A DNA stretch of 64,000 nucleotides, from the NCBI GenBank assembly GCA_034401135.1, contig JAWZSP010000003.1, positions 3,038,001 through 3,102,000 on the forward strand, written 5' to 3'. The DNA comes from Volutella citrinella. Lineage: Eukaryota; Ascomycota; Sordariomycetes; Hypocreales; Nectriaceae. Below the pieces are notes generated by a model. That model had not been told where the DNA came from. It made no database searches and saw nothing but the letters and a program-made list of their open reading frames with translations. Of the stretch, positions 1 through 9,188 are shown piece after piece (the stretch's first letter is position 1; each line of letters begins with the position of its first letter). The translations under genes were made by a program, and so were the position numbers.

Positions 1-111
1 TTCTCAGGCGTCATCTCCTACAAAAGAGGCTACTCGAGGCGCTGCACGTACCAATTTCTCTTCGGCGGCGAGAACGATTCCAGTGACGACAACCCATGTA
101 CACGGCGATAG
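1..111 (+). CDS. Possible 3' end of a gene cut by the window edge
   Basis: Frame 1 is open from the first base to a TAG at 109-111, giving 36 residues that end in a polar, acidic, Cys-containing tail (GGENDSSDDNPCTRR). No domain can be recognised in so short a piece. The open frame could be chance, although the composition looks more like a protein C-terminus than the intergenic DNA that follows. Sequence to the left of the window is needed to decide. Confidence 0.2.
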   Translation, partial: FSGVISYKRGYSRRCTYQFLFGGENDSSDDNPCTRR

Positions 112-765
112 CTGTTGGTGGTAGGGCTACGATTAGGGCAACGATAGCCACAGTAGCCTCAATGGACAAGGACATTGTTTATGAAGAGAATGAGTAGAAA
201 TGGATGATGACTGCGAGCAGCGGGACAGGATCTTGGACTGGGTGTGAGTAGGACTCCTCTTTGTGGCAACGGGGACGAGTGCTTCTTGAGGCCAAGTTGG
301 ATGCTAGCGGTTCATAGAGACAGCTCTCAATTTAAAGGAAACGGCGAGTTTTCGGGGGCAGCCCAAATCAACTTGGCCAGGGCGAGAGACGGTTCAGATT
401 CCGGAGATGGCCAACGGTGAGCCAGGCAGCTGGCGAGGCTGCATAAAGAGAGCCGCGTGAGGTCATCCAGGTTAAGATTCGGGCATTGTCCAATAGAAAT
501 CGCACGAGCAAGGTAATGGGATGTTTACGTGAATAAATTTATCGCATTGGTATCTACCCATCTTTCCGACTCCGGTCTTGTCCAACCAAGTATTGCTGCA
601 GTGTGCGTAACACCACAGAGCCCAGTTGGCACATTCAGGCTCTGGCAGCGGCCAATCACAAACCTGCACCTCTTTCTACAACAGGGGATATTATTTGGGA
701 GTCCATGAATGCATCATGGTTCCTCTCGATGAGAATAACAAGGCAATCAAATAAATTGCCATCCC
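112..765. other. Intergenic, nothing recognised
   Basis: No supported coding or RNA gene. The short open frames here show no recognisable domain and no coherent splice signals. The right part is the 3' flank of the oxidoreductase gene that ends at 766. Confidence 0.5.
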
Positions 766-1686
766 CTACGGCCCAAACACCAAGGCCCGAACCTCAATGC
801 TCTCTCGACCCTCAGCATCAGGCCGCGTCCTGGGATCCTCAAACGCAGTGTGCGGCACTCTCCCCCTGACGGTTGAGCCGGGCCTCAGAGACTCGCTGTC
901 AAAGCACTCAATCAGGAGCCGCTCGCTGCCCGTCATGCCGCTGAGGTAGTGCCACTGGTGTGCCGGGCTGTACCTGACGGCGGCCGTCCAGCCTCGGTAG
1001 CCGTCCGGGTAGCGGTGCTCGACGGGGACCACGTCGGCGTCGTCGACGGTGGCCGAGGACGCGAATGCCAGAGGCGCCGCCTCGATGGGGTTCTTGTTGA
1101 GGGGCCGCCAGACGTTGACGATGCGGTACCGCCCTCTCAGGAGCTTCTCGGCCTCCTCCCCGGGGAAGTACCGGCGGATGCGCTGCTCCACGGCGGTGGC
1201 GGTCTGGTCAATGTGGACGCGGTTCACGGGCGATCGCTTGGACCCGGGCTGCTGGCGGCGGATGGTGTGGTCGAATAGGTGCACTCGGTTGGCTCCTGGG
1301 ATCTGCTCGAGGAGGAGCTTCTCGACCTCGGGGTAGTAGTTTCCCTTGATGGACTCGTCGTCGACGAATCCCGTCTCCTTGGAGGGTGGGACGTTCTGAA
1401 CGACCTGGAAGGCGTCGTGGTCGAGCGTGAAGTCGTCTTCGTGGCCGCGAGCGTCGTGGATTAGCACGTCATGGGTGACGGCGCCAAAGTTGTTCTGGGG
1501 CTGGCCCTCTGGGGGCTGGTCGACGTAGTTGAAGGGGACGGCCTCGGGATCGGACGGGGGTTGGTAGAAGTGCAATGCGGCCGTGACATTGCCACGGGGT
1601 ATGGTCGATGCGACAGCCGTCTCCTGTGTTGTTGCCAGACGGGCTTGTTCAGGCGTAGCCGGGACTGTTGTCGTTGTCGTTGCCAT
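766..1686 (-). CDS. AsaB / GA4-desaturase-like oxidoreductase
   Basis: A single exon of 306 aa. I start it at the ATG at 1684-1686 (MATTTTTVPATPEQ); the open frame runs 30 codons further upstream, but that part is AT-rich and looks like leader. The protein resembles the fungal hydroxylase/desaturase family typified by AsaB and GA4 desaturase, related to CmcJ-type oxygenases. Visible hallmarks are a central HIDQT segment followed by a basic helix, NVWRPLNKNP, HQWHYLSGM near the C-terminus, then FDSES and a closing PHTAFEDP with an SIEVRALVF strand. In this family these segments lie around the oxygenase active site. Members act in secondary metabolism (aspergillic acid, gibberellins) but also occur alone; no partner biosynthetic gene is adjacent here, so the substrate is unknown. 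Family assignment is firm, function is inference. Confidence 0.8.
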   Translation of the reverse strand: MATTTTTVPATPEQARLATTQETAVASTIPRGNVTAALHFYQPPSDPEAVPFNYVDQPPEGQPQNNFGAVTHDVLIHDARGHEDDFTLDHDAFQVVQNVPPSKETGFVDDESIKGNYYPEVEKLLLEQIPGANRVHLFDHTIRRQQPGSKRSPVNRVHIDQTATAVEQRIRRYFPGEEAEKLLRGRYRIVNVWRPLNKNPIEAAPLAFASSATVDDADVVPVEHRYPDGYRGWTAAVRYSPAHQWHYLSGMTGSERLLIECFDSESLRPGSTVRGRVPHTAFEDPRTRPDAEGRESIEVRALVFGP

Positions 1687-2610
1687 GACGGCCTTGTTGG
1701 AAGCCTTGTACGATATATATGGAATCAGAACGGTATTGTTCAAAGTATTGTAAGATATAGCGTATGGACTAAGCACGGCCTTATAGGATATAGAGGATGG
1801 AGGTGAAAGCGGTAGTTTGCTATGTGATGCGGGAAGCAGGAGGGAAGCAGGAGCCTGTCGCCAGAATACACTTGGGATGATTGAATGCTGAAGAAGGACT
1901 ATGCAAGTTGTACTGATGTCTGTAATACCCGAGGGTGAATTGGGTGTGATTGACCAGGGAATGGGGTATCGACATCTTTTATACTGGTAGCTACGGAGCG
2001 AGATGGTGTGGCTTATTTGAAATCAATTGCCCCTAACGTCATTCCAATGCCACCCCAGATCAGCATCGAAACGTTCATCGGTCGCAGTGAGCACGTCATT
2101 TGCGAAGTGAGGCCTGCTGTTGGCTGGTTGTAGTTTCTCCCGCGCACCACCTTCCTGGGCTAGCGCGCATGCCGCTTTATTCATCAGCCTCACTTCAGTC
2201 CGACACTCCACTGATCACTCGCATACCTATGTTCGCTGCCTAAATAGGCAATCTGTATATCTTTTTATGCACTGTCAGCCGAAAATGGCAGATGGCTTAT
2301 CATGGTTCTGGACGCCCTATACCGTTATACTAGCCGTATTAAACAGTTGAGTTAATAACATAGAAGGCCCGGGATTAACTTCAGTGCACAAGCCTGAGGC
2401 GGATATAAGCTATAGAATAGGTAATTATATAAGCTATAAATTGGTATAAGTATATTTTATACTAAGTGGGGCCTTGACCCTCTGTGCCTGGTCCAACCAC
2501 CTCTGATCGCTCTTAGCATCTTCCCTGGGGAATTGAAGCTCTATAGTAAAATATCAGCTTTTATCACTCTAGAGTTGCTTTAGTAGTACTTACTTAATCA
2601 CCCAGCCCTC
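1687..2610. other. Promoter of the oxidoreductase, then start of AT-rich DNA
   Basis: The part next to 1686 is the presumed promoter and leader of the minus-strand oxidoreductase gene. From about 2330 composition turns clearly AT-rich, with near-repeats of the type ATATAAGCTATA at about 2402-2440. No gene is supported. Confidence 0.5.
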
Positions 2611-2904
2611 ATGGCGACCCTTTCCGCTATGAGAGCAGCGGTTAACCATTTCGAAGAAGTTCTGCTCACAAAAGGAGGGCGTGAGGGAAGCGCCCGTTCC
2701 CTACTCATTGCGCGCTACAAACCGGATCGTATGTTGGCCACTAGGAGTATTAAAGCAGCTGTACTTGATCTGGCCAGGAGTAAAGCTATAGCTGCTATCA
2801 GAACCATCTCTTCTATCGCACTAATCCCTGATGGCATTATTAATAGTATTTTTGTTATTGCCCTATTCCCAGCCGGAGCCAGCGTATTTAAGGTTCAATA
2901 TTGA
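2611..2904 (+). CDS. Small hypothetical ORF in AT-rich DNA
   Basis: An ATG-initiated frame of 97 codons beginning MATLSAMRAAVNHFEEVLL. The N-terminal half is charged and the C-terminal third is hydrophobic (about residues 66-92), which could be one membrane segment. I recognise no family. It lies in an AT-rich stretch next to two decayed genes, so it may be a gene fragment rather than a working gene. Confidence 0.2.
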   Translation: MATLSAMRAAVNHFEEVLLTKGGREGSARSLLIARYKPDRMLATRSIKAAVLDLARSKAIAAIRTISSIALIPDGIINSIFVIALFPAGASVFKVQY

Positions 2905-3308
2905 TTCACATCATGATCTGATGGTGCTTATGCGTCTCTCGAAAATAAAGATGTAATTTTATGAGTAAGAGAAAAGGCCATGAACTGTAGATATAACTTA
3001 CTAGGCAACTCCTGCTGTAGGCTTAAGCGCATTCTGCCTAAAGCTTATTCTTCGGGCAATTTTTTATTATTAAGCCAGGCTGTTTCTTTAGTACTTCCCC
3101 TAGTAAATAATTCAACCTTGCGTAATGTTCTAGGAGACGCCTAAACGTATCTTTCGACCCGGGAGGTGGTAGGCCCTCTACCGTCCCGGTCGTTAATGGC
3201 CTCGTAGGGGCCGTTGCCTATGAAAAGGCCATCATACAACGAGCTATAAAGGTGTATATCAGTGGGCTCCATATCTGTCTCCAGGAAAGACGTCTAATTT
3301 CTACCTGA
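2905..3308. other. AT-rich intergenic DNA
   Basis: Low-GC sequence between the small ORF and the decayed orphan-family gene. Short islands of normal GC at about 3150-3240 alternate with AT-rich stretches, as in decayed repeats, but I cannot assign them to any transposon. Confidence 0.4.
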
Positions 3309-4730
3309 CTAGTCCTGCTTCAACCCTGTCCAATCCTTACCTAATTCGGCAGCTCGACTCCCGAGCAATTTACAATAGCGGGGGTCAGTGCTGTCCCTGG
3401 CCGCTTGCCACAAGTGCTGAGTTAGTGTCGGGTTGATACTTGTGAAGATATTATGGTAACCGTATTTTATACATACGAGAGCCGCCTGTTCCCGCATGGA
3501 CGGAACCCGCTCTGAGAGGAGGAGGAGTGTCATCCAGTGTAGCCGAAGTGGCCACCAGATAAGAAATAGTTGAGGTCCTTTCGAGGTCTAGCTCTTATGA
3601 AACTCTTGCGTGTTGTTGATTATAATCCAGCGCGCTGAAATGGCTATCTGAATAGATTTGATTGTGAACTTGGACTGTGTAAGAATACGAGGCGAGGCAG
3701 TATCAATCTCCGCAGCCCACCAACGAGCAAACATGGTGTGGTGGTAGATGCCACGGATGACATAGAAAAGATGGGTGCGATTCATGTCCAGAGGTTGTGT
3801 CAGGCGAAAATATCGATCTATATTCCCCTCGTATGCAGCCATATGGATTAATAGGCTCGTCTTCATAGTGGGGAGATCCATTGGAAGGCGTTCATAGAGC
3901 AGTTTAGCCTCATCATGGGTCAGCTTCCCTAAGTCTTCATCGCCCTTAGTGCTCTCCTCCGCAAGACCTATATCTTCTTCGATGTATATCTGAGGTCTCT
4001 GGTAACTTGGGACTGGAAATGTTTTGATAGAGATTCCCCTGCGGATTTTGAGCATCCATAGCACATAGGTGTGGCCATTGAGAAATGCAGGAGATAGCGG
4101 TTTCTCCATTTCGATGGTAAGAGCCAGGTTATTTATTATGGTATATCGCTTAGGCGCTGCTATGATCAAGCGGAAGATTGTCTTTGCACCCTCGCACTGA
4201 CTTTCTCTTACCTCTTTGGCGATGGAGACATCGGGAAGAAGATCCAGCTCAGTGTAGAGTGATGAGTAGCTAGCGGCGGCGCAAGCCCGGCCAATTTGAT
4301 ATCTTATCTGCGGAAAGTACTTGAGCAGCTGGCGATAGGTGCCCTCTGTGGCAAAGTCGGGATGCCAGATGCAGTAGGGGTGAGAGGCGGGGTCTGTTGC
4401 AAAGAGCTGATAAGGCTGGGGCACGATGTTGCTCATAATCAAGCGTGCATTACGGGCTCGCAAGATGTCGGGGTACTGCAGACAAAGCGCTGTAACCTCG
4501 TCGCTCATTGCAAAGTCAAGATGGCATCGTATGCCTCGAATAACGCAAGCGCGATTGGAATCGTCGCTCATATCATCGGGCACGCTTTCCCCTGCCATGG
4601 CCTCCAGGCCTTGCTGGACGATAGCTATACGAGGATTAGTATGGATAACCATGTTGGCAAGAGAGGCTTGGTGGAAGCAGAGGCAGAGGCAGAGGTAGAG
4701 GCAGAAGTAGACGTGATAGGGGGGTTGCAA
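3309..4730 (-). pseudogene. Orphan-family protein gene broken by one in-frame TAG
   Basis: The minus strand carries a long frame (380 codons from 4730, or 354 from the more likely ATG at 4650-4652, MVIHTNPRIAIVQQ). A TAG at 3588-3590 stops it. The same frame then stays open for 92 more codons to a TAG at 3309-3311, and this downstream part (with HWMTLLLLSERVPSMREQA) reads as a natural continuation. No GT-AG intron would remove the stop. The protein resembles a lineage-specific group of hypotheticals I associate with Hypocreales (segments such as PYCIWHPDFATEGTYRQLLK and LLIHMAAYEGNIDRYFRL); its function is unknown. The first 26 codons read through a CAGAGG-type repeat and are Cys/Leu-rich, so they are probably not coding. 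A single CAG-to-TAG change would explain the stop. It could also be a short working protein with a relaxed C-terminus. Confidence 0.55.
4676..4710 (+). repeat. Imperfect hexamer repeat (AGGCAG)n
   Basis: About six tandem hexamers of the AGGCAG / AGGTAG type. They overlap the extreme 5' end of the minus-strand orphan frame, where they read as Cys/Leu codons. This supports a start further downstream, at 4652. Confidence 0.6.
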
Positions 4731-4855
4731 GACAGCTTCTGTGGATGTTTGATGTTAGAGTACAAAAGTGAAGGGAAGGAGATAGAATGCTATAATACAT
4801 AAACGGGACGGCCTAATAGCAGCGAATACAAGACAATTACCTAGACGGGCCTATT

Positions 4856-5812
4856 TTGCCACGTGATGGATGGACCTATGCCCTATCTCATCTGAATTGC
4901 CCTATTATTATTATCACCATCACGGGCCTGCAGTATATAGACTGTAAGTGGCAAACCTTGAGGAATAAGGGAGATGGGCCCTGCACAGAAGCCAGGCTGG
5001 AGACCGGCCAAGGTTCGATTATCGGGCGTCGCATTGTTGAGTTCAAGATGCGAGATAAAGAGGGCTTCCATAAGGCCCTCCTTAAGTCCACGGGAATAAA
5101 AAAGGAGTGGATATACTGGACGGACTACGCTCTGGTCGATCCTTGTATTGGTCCCTGTAAGCCAGGGTCCGAGGAAAACTATTACATACGCAAGAACTTC
5201 CCTCGCCACATCAAAGACGAGGGTAAAATCGATATTGATAACCTAAAGAAGATTGTTGATGAAGCTATTCCGAAGCTCTCGGAGCTAGCAAGGATTATGC
5301 TGGTCACGGCCGTCGAGCTGTTCATGACCCCTGCAGATCTAGACGGGGACAATATCGCAATCGCGCTCAGCATGCCCGTCTTTATACTACAAGATGCATC
5401 CAAGTCGATCCAAGAAATTAAAAAGATTAGCGCAGAGTAGAAGGAGAAGTAAACACGGGACCTTGTGCTTCTTATTCTGACTATTGTCTTCTCTGTCATT
5501 CTATTTGCAGGCTCGGCAGCTCAAGCATTTAGCAGTGCCAGCAAATTGGCTGCAACGGCTCTTATTGTTGGCAAAGCGGGAAATGCTGCTATCACGATAG
5601 CTGAAGTTGTTAACAATCTACTATCAGCCCTGTTTGCTGTCTTGGGTATGCTTCTGGGTGTCGGCGGTGTCTCTAAGAAGGGGGCCAAGCAAGCATTCAA
5701 GGATGCTGCGGGTGTGTGGCAGCTAAAGTCGGAGCATCTAGCTCTCTTCTTCAAAGAGTTCGTTCGAAAGGACCGGATTGTTGAGCGTGTTCTTCAAAGC
5801 TGCAAGCGGTAG
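4856..5812 (+). pseudogene. Decayed C-terminal part of a killer-toxin-like GH18 chitinase
   Basis: One reading frame spans the region and resembles the C-terminal, post-catalytic part of large fungal chitinases annotated as killer toxin alpha/beta-like. It shows a charged segment with FKMRDKEGFHKALLKSTGI, then a helical segment ending in ALSMPVFILQDASKSIQEIK, then hydrophobic stretches after about 5462 and a basic C-terminus (ERVLQSCKR). The frame is interrupted by TAG at 5438-5440 and TAA at 5450-5452, four codons apart. The LysM and GH18 catalytic regions expected upstream are absent: the opposite strand upstream carries another gene. It is therefore a 5'-truncated remnant with two nonsense codons, very unlikely to make a functional product. 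Family assignment rests on recognition of the C-terminal pattern, not on a search. Confidence 0.6.
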
Positions 5813-7139
5813 GAGATGGGAATCTTAGCTTAGGTTTGGAGGATGGTTGGGAAGCTAACACGATACGGGGGGTCAAATATATGTTATATATACTACGGTA
5901 GACACCACAATCCCATCTATCTCCAGCGCCCTGCCCTGTACTAGTCCATATAGCATCTATGTAACACTCCTCTATGTCGCCGTTTCCTCCTTCCGCTTTG
6001 TTATCTCTGTTTTATTCTCTCCGTTTTGCTGTATCTGTTTGTCTTTCGCGGGCGATGATAAACGGAGATGCAGCACTAACTCCGTTTCCATTAAATTTTA
6101 TGCATTCTGAACCTCTATGGGTCACCAGGCTCGGTTCAGTTGGTAAAGCGGCACTGCCCAGGGCCGAACAGAGCAACCCCGGCTGAGTGACAATTGACAT
6201 GAGGGGTTGTCACTTTTAAGGCGCTCCCAGATTACTAAAACCAGTCGGATTACAAACGTTTGCGTTCGGGGAGTACACAAGGTGGGGCTGGACCAACTGC
6301 TCGACACCAGATAGGATTGTGTAAGTGTGGACTGGAGACAGGCATGTGAAAAGTGCCTGGATGAACCGATGAGCTGCTTGCGCTGGCTCAATGGATTCCA
6401 GAGGTTGGCTCTGCGTAATAACCGTATTGCTGTGGATTCCGTCAGTACTGGTCTCCATGTGCGAGCCCTGCACTGGAGATTCAACATCGCGAAAGGTTAG
6501 AGCTTGTGATTCCCATTGAGCCGAAAACCTAGATGCCCGGCTTAACCATCCATTGACTGCAACTCGTCAATCATTCACCATCAACTTCCATTCGTATTCA
6601 TCTCTGCTTGAGGGGTCAGCAATGAGGCTGGCCAGCCGAGACGTTAGAAAGCCAAGGGCTGAAACGTCACGTCCAGGGATCCGTAGCCGATACAGTGTTC
6701 AGATCTATCGCACTGTTGATCAGCATATAGCATCTGCGCAGCTGACAGTGCCCATCTGCACTCACCGCACTGGGTTGACCCTCGTAATGTGGCTAAATTT
6801 AGCCCAGTTATCAATGCCGTTGCGACCTAATTTGCACCACGTTTCCTCCTCGTTCAATGAGACCGTCTTTGCGGCGCCAGAGCAACACGCGATTGCCTTC
6901 GCTATGAGACGTGGCTGCGACAAGTACCACGCGTTGACGACTTGTCCCAATCTTCTGTCCTTCCTTCTCTCATAAGACCGCGCCCCTTTGCTGTGAGGCG
7001 GCTCCTGCTCCTGGATGCTGCCGACTTAGAACTGGCCAACAGCCCGCCCGCAACCACCTTTCGGCCAGCCCTAGGTATCCAGCACGTATACAAACATCTC
7101 TTTGAACTGGCTGGAGATATGTGATTGTGGCTCGCATCA
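5813..7139. other. Intergenic; upstream region of the Abp2 gene
   Basis: Composition recovers from AT-rich (to about 6100) to normal. No supported gene. A tRNA-like A-box string at about 6130 was examined and rejected. The last 150 bases are the presumed leader of the Abp2 gene. Confidence 0.5.
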
Positions 7140-9188
7140 ATGCAGTCCTCCCCCGCTCCCCAGCCCGAGACGGGCGCCGGCGCCGGTGTAAGCCCCGAGG
7201 CCGCCGCTCCGGAGTTTACCGTGCGGCCGCCGCTGCCGGACCGAGATGTCACCGCCGACACCATTGAGGATTCATATGTCCGCTTCGTCTTCCACTGCAA
7301 CCCGGCCGTGCCTCTGACTGCCGACACGGCGAGTCTCCGGGAAAGCTTCAGGAACCCGCCCCGAAGCGGCGGCAAGACCTTTAGTACCTTCTCGGTCTAC
7401 GAGCTTGTCCGCAAGTTCTACCAAAAGGAAATCAAGACGTGGACCGAGCTGACTACGACTCTCGGCGTGGAACCTCCGGATCCGAGCAAGGACGAGAGTG
7501 CCCAAAAGGTTGCGCAGTATGGCGTACGCTTAAAGGCGAGTTGCACACCTCGACGCCGGCCTTTGCCAACTTCCTCGACTCGACTCTGGACTAACAAGCC
7601 CTAGAAATGGATGAATTCAATGCACGTCAGGGCCTTTTTCGAGTATCTAATGGGAATACCGAATGAGTACTGGAACAATGTGCCTACAGGCGCCAACCTG
7701 CTGGGCCAGCCGTCACGAGATGGTGTGGCGATCGAGGACGACATGGCTCTGAGGGCGCTTCTGCCACAACTCCGACCCAAGCGAGGCCGGAAACGAGTAG
7801 CGGATGACGAGGTAGCGCAATCACCTCTGCAACGACACCGCCTGTCCCCGTCTGCGATGGGTGACGATCCCAGGCAGGCCCCTGGTGTGCCTATCTCAGC
7901 AGACCCATCGAGAACAATGCAAGCTCCTTGGACTGCGGGCGATGCTCCTCAGCTCCCGCTCGGGCAGTGGCCTGCCTCTGCCATTACTCCCACTACTAGA
8001 AACTCATTCTGGGACGACGCACTAGAACCGCGGTCTGCGATCACGCCCTCGAAGCCCAAGCTGGGTACCCAACGCCGCGGAGCCAAGAATGTCTCGTCAG
8101 CTTGGCGTCCCGGCATCCCCCATGACCAAGGCAAGGCGAGAGGAAGGCCGCCGACGAATAGGTCCTCACTAGATACCCCAATCTCGCCCTACCCAGGCGC
8201 AACGCCCATCAGTGAAGTTCCTGGTGGCGCTTTTCCTCTACCGCCGAATCTGCCCGCGGCAGCCTTAACCCAGGGAAATGGCACCCTTCTTGCACCGCAA
8301 CCCATACTCCCTCCTACGTCCATGCCCAAAGCCCGACCACCTCTTCAAGACGGAACACGCCCACAGCGCCCCAGCATCTCGTTACAGGTACCAAAACGGC
8401 CAGCGGGCAGTGTCAGGCTAGCCACTCCGCCGCCGGTGGTGGCAGTAAATGGAAAAGTGCAAAACGGAGAAGCCGCAACGGAAGCCCAGAAAGCGGTGGA
8501 CCTGACCACAATTGATGCCTCTATATACTATAACAACGAGACCCCTAAGCTTCAGAACAATAGCCACTCACAAGGGTCGGAGTCAAGCAAACGGGAGATG
8601 CCCGCGTTCTGGTTCGAGAGGGTCAAGGGAGATCGGACGAATATCGACGAAGTAATTATGATGATGACGCGGCGGCTTATGGAAGCAAATTGGCTGGATT
8701 CCAACCGGAACCCCGGGCCCGCCGGCGAGATTGAAGAGATTGTGCCTTTGGTCAATGGCGCCATTGAGCAGATTTACAGAAGGGCTCCGACGGAACACTC
8801 GTTCCTCATCAGCATGGCAGCCACTGTTGGCGGCGACCACTTGATGAAGGGGCCGATAACCATCATCCGACAGGGTGTTGATGGCAGCAAAGTCCGATAC
8901 AAGATGGAATGGTGCTACGCCCTAGGTACCATCGAGGGACACTATTCCCTGGAGGAAGCTATCCCATTGTCAATGTTCAATACCCCCTTTCCGTGGCAGA
9001 ACAACGACATCGCCGACCCGCTGTCGCCGCCGAAGCGTAGCCAGTCTGGACTTAGCGACGACGAATGGGCATCCAAGTATCGCGACTTGGCTAAAATGCT
9101 ACGAAGGAAAGACGACGAGATCAAGGGGCTGCTTACGGATGTAGTCAAGATGATCAAGTCGGTTGGCAGGGAAAAGCTGGACGAGTAA
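7140..9188 (+). CDS. abp2: ARS-binding protein 2 (Abp2) family DNA-binding protein
   Basis: Two exons, 7140-7535 and 7605-9188, encode 659 aa. The N-terminal region (about residues 40-205) matches the Abp2 family of Schizosaccharomyces: SYVRFVFHCNPAVPL, KTFSTFSVYELVRKF, EIKTWTELTTTLGVEPPD, QKVAQYGVRLK and, across the junction, KWMNSMHVRAFFEYLMG, ending in the basic RPKRGRKR. The 69-nt intron has a GC donor (AAG|GCGAGT), a CTAAC branch sequence and a TAG acceptor; its last three bases are an in-frame stop, so retention would truncate the protein inside the DNA-binding domain. The middle is proline-rich and disordered, and the C-terminus (about 625-659) is a charged helix, likely coiled coil. 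The fission-yeast homologue binds replication origin (ARS) DNA; in filamentous fungi the role is inferred. The start is the first ATG in frame. Confidence 0.85.

Noticed and set aside
6120..6195. tRNA-like sequence (A-box-like GTTCAGTTGG, GTCAC/GTGAC ends)
   Set aside because: No B-box/T-arm (GGTTCnAnnCC), no consistent anticodon stem and no acceptor stem of seven pairs; not a tRNA or a clear tRNA-derived SINE.
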